From positions 62,001-126,000 of the forward strand of contig QQVD01000004.1 in the NCBI GenBank assembly GCA_003388555.1: a stretch of DNA of 64,000 nt. Direction: 5' to 3'. The stretch is from Acidobacteriota bacterium (GTDB lineage: Bacteria; Acidobacteriota; Thermoanaerobaculia; Multivoradales; Multivoraceae). A model generated the notes under the pieces. It saw only the letters and a list, made by a program, of their open reading frames with translations. It was not told the DNA's origin and did not search any database. How positions within the stretch are numbered: position 1 is the first letter of the stretch; each line of letters starts with the position of its first letter. Positions 46,609 through 56,243 of this stretch are shown one piece after another. The translations under genes and the position numbers were made by a program.

Positions 46609-48294
46609 TCAGTCGCCGGCGACGGACCCGGAGACCGACTCGAGGGAGGTGCGCCGCAGCCTGTACCAGCGCTCGAGGAAGTCGAGGCGGGCTCGCAGCA
46701 CCCCGCTGCGCACCACCGGCGCATCGCCCAGCACCAACCAGGAATCGCGCACCGCATCGTGCGCGGGCCAGCTCAGCGACTGCTCCTCGAGATCGCCGCC
46801 GTTGGGATCACCGGTCGCGGCGAGGCGCACCAGCAGCCCTCGCAGAGTCGCGCCCACCGCCCGCGCCTCGTCGTCGGCAGCGCCACTCAGAGGGGACGGG
46901 TTGCCGAAGAGCAGCCCTACCTCCACCGCGTGCGGCGCTCCCGGCACGCGCTCACGCAGCGACCGGGGGACGTAGGCGAAGTAGTAGAGGTAGGCCGGCG
47001 CGGACACCCGGGCCATGCCGCGCGCCACCGTACGGGCCGCCAACAGGTAGCGTGCGTCGCCGAAGATGCGACTGCCGCCGAGCTGCTCGGAGACCGCGAA
47101 GTCGTCGCGGTACAGAGCCCGCAGCTGCTCTCGATCCTCGGCGCTCCAGCTGGCGAGGTACTCCTCCGGCGAGCGGCCGGCCATCATCATCACCGCGCCG
47201 TCGTAGCTGTTGCCGCCGACGACCAGGGGCACGTCGTGCTGCCGACCGTGCTCGAACACCGCCGCCGGCTCGTCGGGCAGGGTCGCGCCATCGACGACCG
47301 GGAGGTGCAGCGACGGACCTGCCGCGGCGAGCGCCTCGGCGTCGAGTCGGCGTAGCGCCGCCGCGTCGGCGTCGGCGGCGGCTCCCGCCTGACGGAGGAT
47401 CGCGGAGCCGAGCTCGAAGGCGTCGAGATCGAGCTCTCGGCCGGCGTCATCGGTGCGCGGCAGCGGCCAGGTGCCGTAGCCGCTCAGCGAGGCGGCGCGA
47501 TGGAAGAGCCCGGCCGAGCGCGGGCTGGCCATCAACATCTGCACCGCCATCCCTCCGGCCGACTCACCGAAGATGGTCACCCGCTCGGGATCGCCGCCGA
47601 AAGCGGCGATGTGGCGGCGCACCCAGCGCAGCGCCTCCACCATGTCGAGCATGCCGAAGTTGGCGACTCCTGCCGCAGCTTCGGTCAATCTGGGGTCGGC
47701 GAGGAAGCCGAGCGCACCCAGCCGGTAGTTGAACGTCACCAGCACTACACCCTCTCGCACCAGGTGCGAGCCGTCGTAGATCGACGACGAACCGCTGCCG
47801 GTGCGCAGCCCACCGCCGTGGATCCAGACCATCACGGGCCGGCTGCCGGACGGTGCGCTGGTCCACAGGTTGAGGGTCAGGCAGTCCTCACTGGTCCGCA
47901 GCGAGGCGGCGGCCCGCGACGTCGACGGCTGCGGGCAGGCGGCACCGAAGCGGGACGCGTCCATGCGCTCGCCCCGCTGCGACGGGACCAGGTCCAACGG
48001 TTGCGGCGGGCGCCAGCGCAGCTCACCGATCGGCGGCGCGGCATAGGGGATGCCGCGCAGCACGATGACGTCGCCGACCTCTTCGCCGATCAGCGTGCCG
48101 AGCGGGCCGGCGTCGATCTCGACCGGAGAAGCCGCCGTCGCGGACTGCGCCGCGGCAGGCGGACGCGGTCCCGCGGCGGGCGCCAGGACCGCTAGGAGGA
48201 GGAGTGCGAACTGCCGCGCCGGCTTCAGGCGACGGCGCGGGCTCGAGGAGAGGGTCGCGAGGAGTCGCGGCTCAGAGGCTGCGCTTCTTGCCAC
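46609..48294 (-). CDS. Carboxylesterase, type B
   Basis: An alpha/beta-hydrolase of the para-nitrobenzyl-esterase/cholinesterase type. Signal segment ARQFALLLLAVLAPAAG, then FRGI-like LRGIPYAAPPIGELRW, EDCLTLNLW, oxyanion motif VWIHGGGL, nucleophile FGESAGGMAV, and catalytic His in PGAPHAVEVGLLFG. The start is not clear: GTG 48294 overlaps the RRM gene end by 23 bases and places the signal peptide at about residues 25-45, but no ribosome-binding site is visible. Probably exported. Confidence 0.88.
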   Translation of the reverse strand: MARSAASEPRLLATLSSSPRRRLKPARQFALLLLAVLAPAAGPRPPAAAQSATAASPVEIDAGPLGTLIGEEVGDVIVLRGIPYAAPPIGELRWRPPQPLDLVPSQRGERMDASRFGAACPQPSTSRAAASLRTSEDCLTLNLWTSAPSGSRPVMVWIHGGGLRTGSGSSSIYDGSHLVREGVVLVTFNYRLGALGFLADPRLTEAAAGVANFGMLDMVEALRWVRRHIAAFGGDPERVTIFGESAGGMAVQMLMASPRSAGLFHRAASLSGYGTWPLPRTDDAGRELDLDAFELGSAILRQAGAAADADAAALRRLDAEALAAAGPSLHLPVVDGATLPDEPAAVFEHGRQHDVPLVVGGNSYDGAVMMMAGRSPEEYLASWSAEDREQLRALYRDDFAVSEQLGGSRIFGDARYLLAARTVARGMARVSAPAYLYYFAYVPRSLRERVPGAPHAVEVGLLFGNPSPLSGAADDEARAVGATLRGLLVRLAATGDPNGGDLEEQSLSWPAHDAVRDSWLVLGDAPVVRSGVLRARLDFLERWYRLRRTSLESVSGSVAGD

Positions 48295-48661
48295 GTGCGT
48301 TGCGGCGGCTGCCCTTGGGCCGGGACGGTCGATCCGACGGCCCGTAGAATCCGCCGTCACCGCCCTGCGGGGGTCCTCCACCCTGGAAACGTGGCGGGCG
48401 GGGAGCGCGGGGCGGGCGGTCCGCCGCCTCGTTGACGCGCAGGGCGCGGCCGCCGAGCTCGTGGCCGTCGAACTTCTCCACCGCCTCCTTGGCGTCGGCC
48501 GGATCGGCATACTCGACGAAGCCGAATCCGCGCGGCTTGCCGGTGGCGCGATCGAGCGGCAGGAAGACGTCCACCAGCTCCCCGACCTCGGAGAAGAGCT
48601 CCGACAGCTCGTCGCGGGTGGTTTGGAAGTTCAGGTTTCCAACGAACAGCTTGGCTCCGAT
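48272..48661 (-). CDS. RRM-domain RNA-binding protein with apparent AUC start
   Basis: An RNA-recognition-motif protein of about 129 aa. RNP2 is KLFVGNLNF, RNP1 is RGFGFVEY; a Gly/Pro/Arg-rich tail follows (RPSRPKGSRRNARGKK). Similar bacterial RRM proteins begin MGxKLFVGNL; here the corresponding codons read ATC GGA GCC AAG CTG, with GGAGG five bases before the ATC at 48661. No ATG, GTG or TTG lies nearby in frame; the nearest in-frame GTG is about 45 codons upstream. An AUC start, or a base-call error, is therefore likely. It precedes the carboxylesterase on the same strand. Confidence 0.8.
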   Translation of the reverse strand: MGAKLFVGNLNFQTTRDELSELFSEVGELVDVFLPLDRATGKPRGFGFVEYADPADAKEAVEKFDGHELGGRALRVNEAADRPPRAPRPPRFQGGGPPQGGDGGFYGPSDRPSRPKGSRRNARGKKRSL

Positions 48662-48821
48662 GATGCCCTCCCGCTCCGCCGCGTAGGGCGAAGCCGATGC
48701 ACGAGCGAGCGATCCAGTTCGCTGCTCGCCACCACCAGTGTATCCGAGCAGGAGTCGGCTCCGGCCTGGCCACGACCAAGCGGGCACGGAGATCGCGGTC
48801 GATCCGCCGGCTCCTCGGCGC

Positions 48822-51440
48822 TCATCGCCGGGTCGGATTCTCATCCGGAGGCTCGACCGGCCAGTGGTGCTTCGGATAGCGCCCCGCGAGCTCCCTGCGG
48901 ACTTCGCCGTAGGTGCGCTCCCAGAACCCGGCCAGGTCGTCGGTGATCTGTTGCGGACGGCCGTTGGGGGCCAGCAGGTGCAGCAGCACCGGTACCTCGC
49001 CGCCGGCGAGCCGCGGTGTCTGTCTCCATCCGAAGAGATCCTGGATGCGGGCCGCGAGCACCGGCGGACCGTCCGCATCGTAGGTCAGCGGCGCGGAGCG
49101 GCCCGAAGGCAGCTCCAGGCGCACCGGCGCCAGCCGATCGAGCGCCTGCAGCTGGTCGTGGCGCCAGGCGCCGCGCACCAGATCGAGCAGCGGCGCTCGG
49201 CGTACCTCGTCGAGCGACCGCCTGCCGACGACGGCGGCGGCCAGCACCTCGTGGCGAGCCGACTCGTCGAATCTCGGCAGTCCAAGATCGGCGCGTACGC
49301 TCGCGAGCCACGCCGCGCGGGCGAGGAAGCCGGCCAGCGGCTCGCGTTCGAAGGCGACGGCGCACTCAGGATCCTCGAGGGCGGCGCGGAGCAGGGCCGC
49401 CTCCGCCGCGCTGGCATCCTCCACCGCGCGCGGCTCCTCGCCGAGCACCAGGCCGCGGTACCTGCGCCGCCGCCAGGCCCGGACGCGGCCGCTGGAGGCG
49501 TCGACCTCGATTTCGTCCCGCTCCTCGAGTGACTCCTCGGGAAGCCAGTCCTCCTCGATCGCCGACGCGAGGTGGAGCCGCGCATCGGGAGCCGCACCCT
49601 GGACCTCCAGCGCCACCAGGAGCTCGCAGTCACGCACCCGGCTGCCTGCGACCACGAGCCCCAGGCCTCCGACCATCAGGGCGCGGGTGGCAGCAGCGTG
49701 CGGACCGCCCTGCCCCTGGGGCCCAGCGGTTCGCCGCCGCGCGACGCGGTCGGGGTAGGCCGCGATCAGAGCCCGCCCGAGGGCTTCGCGATCCTCCTCC
49801 TGGAGCGCGCCCGCCGGCAGGCTGAGCGGCCTTCGCGGCAGCGGGGTGCGGCGAGCCCGGGCCCGGGGATCTCCTGCACGATCGCCGTAGCTGGATGGGG
49901 CCGCGAGGGCCCGCGTCACCATCTCCGCGGTGCGCAGGACCTGGCGCCCTCGTCCACCGTCCGCCTGCCGCCTTCCCTGCTCACGCGCCAGGCGCTGCAT
50001 CCGATCCTCGAGGTCGCAGCGCAGAGGCGCCAGCGCCGCGATCTCCTCAAAGCGCCGTGGCGGTATCAGGTCGCGCTCGGCGAGCAGCGCCGCGGCGAGG
50101 GCACAGACCTCGGCGGCACCGTGCCGCGCGCCTTCGATCGCCAGGCGCGCCAGGCGCGGCGGCATCGGCATCGCGGCGATGCGTCGCCCGAGCTCGCTGA
50201 TCGAGCCGCCCTGCAGCGCCCCGAGCAGCTCGAGCAGCTGGCGCGCCGCGGCGATGCGACCGGCGGCCGGCGGCTGCAGCCAGGGGAGGTCTTCCGGTCT
50301 CTCTCCCAGCGCCAGGCAATGAAGCACCGCCGCGGCCAGGTCCACCCGCTCGATCTCGGGCGACGGCTGGCGTGGTCGGCCGGCCTGCTCCGACTCGGTC
50401 CACAGCCGCAGGCAGAGGCCGGGCCCGAGACGGCCGGCGCGACCCGCCCTCTGGTCGGCGGAGGCGTGGCTGATCGGCTCGATGCGAAGACGGTCGAGGC
50501 CACGGCCGGCATCGAACCGGGCGATGCGGTGCAGGCCGCTGTCGACCACCGCACAGACACCCTCCACCGTCACCGAGCTCTCGGCGACGTTGGTCGCCAG
50601 CACGACGCGGCGCGAAGGGCCTCGCAGCGCCGCATCCTGGTCGGCCAGGGGCGCGGCGCCGTAGAGCTCACGCACGGGGACGTCGACGCTCTCCTCGAGC
50701 AGCGCCCGGGTGCGGCGGATCTCCCCCACCCCGGGTAGGAAGCAGAGCACCGCCGCGGGCCCGTCATCGCCACGACGGCGCTGCGCGATGTCGGCCAGCA
50801 GGGAGCGGACCCCCGCCGCGGCCCGCTGCCAGACCGCGCGCTCGTCCGGTCGCGCCAGGTAGCGAATCTCCACCGGATGCTCGCGGCCGCCGCTGCGCAG
50901 CACTTCGGCGCCGAGATGCCTCGCGATCGGTTCGCTCTCGAGAGTGGCCGAGAGCACCGCGATCACCAGGTCGTCGCGCAGCTCCCGGCGTAGGTGCACG
51001 GCGAGGGCGAAGAGCAGATCGCAGTCCACTGAGCGTTCGTGGAACTCGTCGAACACGATCGCCTGCCAGTCGGAGAGCAGGGGATCGTGCAGCATCCACT
51101 GCAGCAGCACCCCCGGGGTGACGAAGACGACCCGGCTGGCGTCGGTCCAACGACGCTCGTGCCGCACCTGATGGCCGACGCCGCGCTCGCCGAGCACCGC
51201 AGCGGTCTCGGCGGCGACGCGCACTGCCGCTGAGCGCGCCGCCACCCGGCGTGGCTCGACCACCACCACCCGGCCGCCGGTCGCCAGCGCCAGCGCCAGC
51301 GCCGGAGGCACCCGCGTCGTCTTGCCCGAGCCGGGCGGCGCCTCGAGGACCAGACAGCGTCGTGCCCGCGCCGCCTCTGCGACCCGTGGCAGCAGCTCGT
51401 CGACGGGGAGCGGCCGCGGCTCGGCCCGCGGAGTGCTCAC
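48822..51440 (-). CDS. hrpB: ATP-dependent helicase HrpB
   Basis: A DEAH-type helicase, 872 aa, standard HrpB length. Walker A LEAPPGSGKTTRVPPAL (about 33-49), VVVEPRRVAARSAA, VFVTPGVLLQWM, DEFHERS (motif II, about 130), LSATLES, ATNVAESSVTVEGV and SADQRAGRAGR follow in order. The C-terminus carries the HrpB signature RYPKHHWPVEPPDENPTRR. Physiological role unclear in the family. A 161-base gap separates it from the RRM gene on the same strand. Confidence 0.95.
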   Translation of the reverse strand: MSTPRAEPRPLPVDELLPRVAEAARARRCLVLEAPPGSGKTTRVPPALALALATGGRVVVVEPRRVAARSAAVRVAAETAAVLGERGVGHQVRHERRWTDASRVVFVTPGVLLQWMLHDPLLSDWQAIVFDEFHERSVDCDLLFALAVHLRRELRDDLVIAVLSATLESEPIARHLGAEVLRSGGREHPVEIRYLARPDERAVWQRAAAGVRSLLADIAQRRRGDDGPAAVLCFLPGVGEIRRTRALLEESVDVPVRELYGAAPLADQDAALRGPSRRVVLATNVAESSVTVEGVCAVVDSGLHRIARFDAGRGLDRLRIEPISHASADQRAGRAGRLGPGLCLRLWTESEQAGRPRQPSPEIERVDLAAAVLHCLALGERPEDLPWLQPPAAGRIAAARQLLELLGALQGGSISELGRRIAAMPMPPRLARLAIEGARHGAAEVCALAAALLAERDLIPPRRFEEIAALAPLRCDLEDRMQRLAREQGRRQADGGRGRQVLRTAEMVTRALAAPSSYGDRAGDPRARARRTPLPRRPLSLPAGALQEEDREALGRALIAAYPDRVARRRTAGPQGQGGPHAAATRALMVGGLGLVVAGSRVRDCELLVALEVQGAAPDARLHLASAIEEDWLPEESLEERDEIEVDASSGRVRAWRRRRYRGLVLGEEPRAVEDASAAEAALLRAALEDPECAVAFEREPLAGFLARAAWLASVRADLGLPRFDESARHEVLAAAVVGRRSLDEVRRAPLLDLVRGAWRHDQLQALDRLAPVRLELPSGRSAPLTYDADGPPVLAARIQDLFGWRQTPRLAGGEVPVLLHLLAPNGRPQQITDDLAGFWERTYGEVRRELAGRYPKHHWPVEPPDENPTRR

Positions 51441-51547
51441 GCCGCGACCGACGCCGGGGCCTCAGCGCCGAAGACACCGGCCGCGCCGCGGCGCCTCAAC
51501 CCTACGCCCGCATGCACAGCGCCGCCGCTGGCGATCCCGACGCGGTC

Positions 51548-52822
51548 TCAGGGATTCTGGACGTGGAAGGTGATCTCGCCGATCGTCGTGCGGCTGCCGA
51601 AGATGTCGGTGACCACGGCCAGCGCGGTGTGGAAGCCGTTCGACAGCGTACGCGTGTCGAATGCCAGCTGCCACTCGGGATTCGCCGAATCGGGGAAGCT
51701 CGGATACTGGCTGGTGATGGCCGGACGTGGGAAGCCGTAGGTGGCGAGGCCGGCGTTGTCGCCGTCGATGTACACCCGCACGCTCTGCACCGGCTCGCGG
51801 TCGAGCGCCCAGCCGGAGATCTGGATGATCCCCGAGTCGCGGAACGACTCGTTGTCGATCGCTCCGATGGCCGGCTGGTTGACGGTGAACTCGTCGCACT
51901 CGAAGTTGACGTTGAGGGTGGCGATGTTCTCGAACTGGGTGTCGAGATCGTTGGCGCGCACGGTCAACACGTGCTGACCCTCGGCGTAGCCGAAGTCGAT
52001 CAACGCGCCGACGTCGAGTACGAAGCGGAAACCGGCGTTGGGGGCGTCGCGCACACCCGGGAACTCGGTCTCGAGGCCCAGGATCGGCAGGCCGTAGCAG
52101 TTGCTCCAGGCGCCGGTGATCAACGAGTTGCGGCAGTTCAGACGGGAATTGGCGATGATCGCGCCGTCGACCATCAGCTCGACCCAGCCGATGCCGTGGT
52201 CGTTGGTCTCCACGCCGACGTCCAGGGCCCAACCCTGGACCACGCTGTAGATCCGGTCGGAGTCGGTGATGTCGCAGGTCCCGTAGAGGGTGGCGCTCTG
52301 GTCGGGGAAGGTGATCGTGCCGAACGGGCGGAGGTTGTGGCTGTTGTTCTGGAAGAAGAACACGATGGTGTTGAGCTGACGCACCTCGCCGGTGTTGGAG
52401 ATCGCCCTTGCGGTGACCTCGTGCTCGCCGTTGACGAACGACGTGGTGTTCAGGTTGTAGAACCAGCCCGAGAACGCAGCGCCGGGGAAGGTCGGGAAGA
52501 AGGCCGCCACGTCGGCACGCTGGCGGCCGTACTCGGCGGCGCCGATGACGCGTCCGTCGACCACCACGTCGACCCGCGCGATGCCGTCGTCGTCGAGCGC
52601 CCAACCGACCAGGGGCACGATACCTCCGACGCCCAGCACTCCGCCGTCGAGGTTGCCGTCGACGAAGCCGAAGGGCTCGCCGAGGGTCGCCGCGACCGGC
52701 TCGGCCTCACACGGCCCGCCGTCGGAGACGCCCACGATGTTGGCGTTGGCGACCGAAGCCGTCAGCACGAGGCCCAGCGAAAGGAGGCCCAGGAAGAAGA
52801 GGAAGGTGGGAGTCTGGCGCAT
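51548..52822 (-). CDS. Secreted three-repeat Ig-like protein
   Basis: A 424-aa exported protein with a clear signal peptide (FLFFLGLLSLGLVLTASVANA, cut near residue 27). Three homologous units (about 65-160, 190-290, 325-424) share GWALDxxGIxxVxVxVDG, YGxxRxDVxxxFPxFP and NGxHxLTV, a beta-sandwich repeat typical of Acidobacteriota surface proteins. The first unit is followed by VFFFQNN, the second by LNVNFECDE, the third by EITFHVQNP. A promoter match lies at 53004-53033. The ECF sigma gene is immediately upstream on the same strand. Confidence 0.85.
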   Translation of the reverse strand: MRQTPTFLFFLGLLSLGLVLTASVANANIVGVSDGGPCEAEPVAATLGEPFGFVDGNLDGGVLGVGGIVPLVGWALDDDGIARVDVVVDGRVIGAAEYGRQRADVAAFFPTFPGAAFSGWFYNLNTTSFVNGEHEVTARAISNTGEVRQLNTIVFFFQNNSHNLRPFGTITFPDQSATLYGTCDITDSDRIYSVVQGWALDVGVETNDHGIGWVELMVDGAIIANSRLNCRNSLITGAWSNCYGLPILGLETEFPGVRDAPNAGFRFVLDVGALIDFGYAEGQHVLTVRANDLDTQFENIATLNVNFECDEFTVNQPAIGAIDNESFRDSGIIQISGWALDREPVQSVRVYIDGDNAGLATYGFPRPAITSQYPSFPDSANPEWQLAFDTRTLSNGFHTALAVVTDIFGSRTTIGEITFHVQNP

Positions 52823-53003
52823 CTCGGATCACCTCTCGGCCCATCGATCTGGGCGCTGCTTGCATGGTGGTCGGCGGATCGGCTTCCAGCGGATCTTCCC
52901 AGTGGTACAGATGTCGTACTGAGCGAATCTGGGCGCCGGAACCGCACGCGGCGTCCCACGCGGGGACGCACACGCACGGTGATGGAGACTGCTGATCCAT
53001 AGC

Positions 53004-53033
53004 AGTCTAGGCATAAACAAAGCGACCCGTCAA
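53004..53033 (-). promoter_or_regulatory. Promoter for the secreted repeat protein
   Basis: On the minus strand TTGACG (53033-53028), 18-base spacer, TAGACT (53009-53004). It lies in an AT-richer stretch between the sigma-factor stop (53083) and the repeat-protein start (52822), giving a leader of about 175 bases. Confidence 0.55.
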
Positions 53034-53082
53034 CCGTTTTTCGGTCGGCAGCCTTGCCAGTAACTGACTGCACGCTCTGCGT

Positions 53083-53913
53083 TTAGCGTCCGGCAGGCTG
53101 CCTCGGGACCCGCTCCGGGACGATCGCGCCGAGGCGCACTCCGTGATCGCGTTCGATCCTCCGCTTGGTGCGGTGAACCAGCGCGTGCACCGCGCTGGGG
53201 GACATCCCGAACGACCTGGCGACCTCGGCCGCGCCGTGCCTACCGAGGACCATGCGCCGGAACACCTCGCGATTGCGTGCCGGGTGGGTGGTGTCGAGCG
53301 TCGCCTCGTCGCACAGGCCCGCCAGCTGGTGCAGCGCCTCGCGCAGCAGGTAGGTGCGCTCGGGATCGGCGCGCTCGGCGACCTCGCCGGCACAGCCCTC
53401 CGCCGGCAGCTGGAACCGCTCCCGGTGTGCGGCCTCGCGGCGGCTGCGACTGCGCGACCGGCGCACCTGGTCGAGCACCAGCCGAGCGACGATACGGCGA
53501 AGGAAGGCGAGCAGCTGGCCGTCGTTGGCGAAGCGGCTGCGATGCAGCACCCGGCGATCGTCGGCCAGGAGGCGCAGATAGAGATCCTGCACGACGTCCT
53601 CCGGCTCCACGACGACTCCCTCGTCGCGCACCTTCCGGCACAGGACCACGGCGTAACCGAAGACCGTGCGGTGCACCTTCTCGACCAGCTCGGACCAGGC
53701 GGCGCCACCGCCCACCGCGCAGGCGCGCCAGTGCCGCACCAGCTCGAAGCTCGGCCTCCGGCAGGGAGAGTGCGAGCGCGAGCTGGACGGCGGTCGCCCT
53801 ACTCCGCGGGATCGTTCGTCGGCCTGGTCGCGGTGCGGCTCGGACCGGCACGCCGGCGACGGCGTGGCGCCTGCGCTCGAACGGCTTCGGAATCGGCTGG
53901 GGGAACAGGACAT
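53083..53913 (-). CDS. ECF-type RNA polymerase sigma factor
   Basis: A 276-aa protein with sigma-70 region 2 (GYAVVLCRKVRDEG, EPEDVVQDLYLRLL, LLAFLRRIVARLVLDQVRR, about 115-175) and region 4 (VARSFGMSPSAVHALVHRTKRRIE, about 230-255). The roughly 70-residue N-terminus is Arg/Ser-rich and not conserved. ATG 53913 has AAGGAGAAG upstream. No anti-sigma gene adjoins it. The next gene is the secreted repeat protein, a possible target. Confidence 0.88.
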   Translation of the reverse strand: MSCSPSRFRSRSSAGATPSPACRSEPHRDQADERSRGVGRPPSSSRSHSPCRRPSFELVRHWRACAVGGGAAWSELVEKVHRTVFGYAVVLCRKVRDEGVVVEPEDVVQDLYLRLLADDRRVLHRSRFANDGQLLAFLRRIVARLVLDQVRRSRSRSRREAAHRERFQLPAEGCAGEVAERADPERTYLLREALHQLAGLCDEATLDTTHPARNREVFRRMVLGRHGAAEVARSFGMSPSAVHALVHRTKRRIERDHGVRLGAIVPERVPRQPAGR

Positions 53914-54184
53914 GGCTTCTCCTTCGCATCGGAGAGGCCACGGAGGGACGGTGGACGGCCGCCCGCAGTCTTCGCTTCCTCACCCCTCAACGCGATCGGA
54001 GACCGAAGCGGACATCTCGGCCGGACGCCCCCGGGCTCTCAGCGGGCCGCGACCGCCCCGCAGTGCCGCTACACTGCCCGCCGGCGCTCCGATCGCGCCG
54101 TGCCCGACCTCTCGTCCACCTTAGCCCCCAACGCCGCGCTCCGGGAGCAGGGACCGCCGGCGCCGACCAGCTCTCCAGACGACG

Positions 54185-55714
54185 ATGACGACCGCTCCGA
54201 CTCTCGTACCAGGGCCCGCCCCTGAGCCACCGACACCGACTCGCACGGCCGCACCGCGGCGTCGATCGGCCCGATGCCGGCTGGCGAGGCCGCTCTGCGC
54301 CCTGATCCCGGTCCTCCTGATCCTGCCCTCCGTGGTGCTGGTCACGGCCTGCGACGGCGCCACCTCGGAGCAGGAGCCCCGGGCCGGCGAGAGCGTCGAT
54401 CTCGCCGGGAGCCTCGCCGGCTACAACCTCCTGTTGATCACCATCGACACCCTGCGGGCCGATCGTCTGGGCTCCTTCGGCCATCCCGATCCTGGCCAGA
54501 GCCCCCGCATCGACGCTCTCGCAGCGAGCGGTACCCGCTTCCTCGAGGCGAGCGCCCCTCGTGGCCTCACCTGGCCCTCGCTCGCCACCGTGCTCACCGG
54601 CCAGTACCCGAGCAGCCACGGCCTGATCCAGAACGGCTACAGCTTCGCCGACGACCAGCGCACGTTGCCCCATCGCCTGCAGGATGCCGGCTACCAGACC
54701 GCCGCGGTGTTGAGCAACATGTGCCAGGCGAACCACCGCGGCTGGGATCTGCTGGAGTGCGCCGGCGGAGTCGACGCGCGGGTCGAGCGCAAGGCGCTGG
54801 CCTGGATCGACCAGCTCGATCCCCAGCGCCCCTTCTTCCTCTGGGCGCACTACTTCGGGGCCCACGGGCCGTACTACAACGGTGGCGATCGGGCGGCGCG
54901 GATCGATCCAGGCTACGAGGGCGTGGTCGAGGCGAAGAAGCACGTCCTGAACCGGATCATGACCGACCAGATCCCGCTCGACGCCGCCGACCAGCGTCAT
55001 CTCGACGCGCTGTACGACGCCGCCGTGCAGGGCACCGACGAGCTGGTCGGGAGGCTGCTCGACGGGCTCGCCTCACGCGGCGCGCTCGAACGCACGGCGA
55101 TCGTGCTGCTCGCCGACCACGGCGAGGATCTCTACGACCACCACGGGTACATCTACCACGCCTGCTCGCCGTACCAGAGCGGTCTGCACGTGCCCCTGCT
55201 CTTCGTGCTGCCGCCGGCGCTCGGACTCGCGGCGCCGACGGGAGGAGCCGTGGCGCAGCCGGTCGAGCTCACCGACGTACTGCCGACCCTGGCATCGCTG
55301 TTCGCCCTGCCGCTCGAGGGGGAGTGCATCGACGGCACCTCACTGGTCCCCTATCTCGAGCGTCCCGAGCGCGGCGGGGAGGGCAAGGCGGCGCTCAGCG
55401 AGTACGGCAGCGAGCGCATCGCGACGGTGCGTCAGGGACGCTGGAAGCTCATCGTCAATCCCGACGAGCACCGCCCCATCTGCCTCCCGGGCGCCCCCGA
55501 GGATCTCTATCCGATCGCTGCCACGGAGCTCTACGACCTCGTCGAGGACCCCGCCGAGCTGAACGACCTCAGCGGCGAGCAGCCGTCTCAGGTCCGCCGG
55601 CTGACCAGGCTGCTGGCGGAGCGGGAAGCCGCCAAGTGCGGCGGTGACGGTGGCGTCCAGGAGCTCCCGGAGGAACTGCGCAGGGAGCTCGAGGCGCTGG
55701 GCTACGTGAACTGA
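54185..55714 (+). CDS. Sulfatase-superfamily lipoprotein
   Basis: An exported alkaline-phosphatase/sulfatase-fold hydrolase, 509 aa. A lipobox VTAC places lipidated Cys56. LLITIDTLRADRLG gives the first metal Asp; LADHGEDLYDHHGYIYHA the second set. The nucleophile position reads GLTWPSLATVLTG: a Thr (129) stands where formylglycine sulfatases need Cys or Ser in CxPSR. A phosphatase- or phosphotransferase-type reaction is therefore more likely than sulfate ester hydrolysis. The C-terminal LYDLVEDPAELNDLS is the usual sulfatase tail. Three 9-bp repeats start at the stop codon. Confidence 0.9.
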   Translation: MTTAPTLVPGPAPEPPTPTRTAAPRRRSARCRLARPLCALIPVLLILPSVVLVTACDGATSEQEPRAGESVDLAGSLAGYNLLLITIDTLRADRLGSFGHPDPGQSPRIDALAASGTRFLEASAPRGLTWPSLATVLTGQYPSSHGLIQNGYSFADDQRTLPHRLQDAGYQTAAVLSNMCQANHRGWDLLECAGGVDARVERKALAWIDQLDPQRPFFLWAHYFGAHGPYYNGGDRAARIDPGYEGVVEAKKHVLNRIMTDQIPLDAADQRHLDALYDAAVQGTDELVGRLLDGLASRGALERTAIVLLADHGEDLYDHHGYIYHACSPYQSGLHVPLLFVLPPALGLAAPTGGAVAQPVELTDVLPTLASLFALPLEGECIDGTSLVPYLERPERGGEGKAALSEYGSERIATVRQGRWKLIVNPDEHRPICLPGAPEDLYPIAATELYDLVEDPAELNDLSGEQPSQVRRLTRLLAEREAAKCGGDGGVQELPEELRRELEALGYVN

Positions 55715-55734
55715 CCGAACTGACCGAACTGACC
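55708..55734 (+). repeat. 9-bp tandem repeat starting at the sulfatase stop codon
   Basis: GAACTGACC three times in perfect tandem, the first containing the TGA stop of the sulfatase-like gene. Just after it GGTGCC...GGCACC (55735-55753) could form a weak hairpin. Confidence 0.9.
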
Positions 55735-55947
55735 GGTGCCGCCGTGGGGCACCAGAGACCGCACGGATCGACCTTCGTCGGCTCGCGAAGCCGCAGCACG
55801 ACGCACCCAGGCCCCCGAGCGAGGGACCGGTTCCCGGACCGCGCTCTGGCGACCGACCGCCAGCGTCTCGGAGCGCACCCCCTCGAACGGACCGGGTGGC
55901 GACGGGTCGGCGGAGCGCTGACGGCTACGGCCGCAGCGTCCGCAGAC

Positions 55948-56103
55948 TCAGCGCATCTTCTCTTCGACGAACTCGACGTGCTTGCGCACCCTCGGGTCGT
56001 ACTTCTTGAGCCGCAGCTTCTCGGTCGAGAGCTTCTTGTTCTTCGTCGTGGTGTAGAAGTAGCCGGTGCCGGCACTGGAGACGAGCTTGATCTTGTCGCG
56101 CAT
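55948..56103 (-). CDS. rpmG: 50S ribosomal protein L33
   Basis: A 51-aa ribosomal protein: [41 protein letters not shown]. The zinc Cys pairs of the C+ form are absent, so this is the zinc-free C- type. The ATG at 56103 gives the standard length; the frame open to 56190 is not conserved. It follows tRNA-Asp and tRNA-Val on the same strand and probably shares their promoter. Confidence 0.95.
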   Translation of the reverse strand: MRDKIKLVSSAGTGYFYTTTKNKKLSTEKLRLKKYDPRVRKHVEFVEEKMR

Positions 56104-56243
56104 CTTGAGACTCCGCTGGACCTGAGAGGGGACGCGAGGACTGGGAGCTGGCGGCGCGTCGGGGCGGCCGCTCGGGTGCCCGGTGAGCACCGTTTCTCCT
56201 GCTGTCCCGCCGCGGCGGGACCTCCTCGTTCGAGGCTCTCGAG

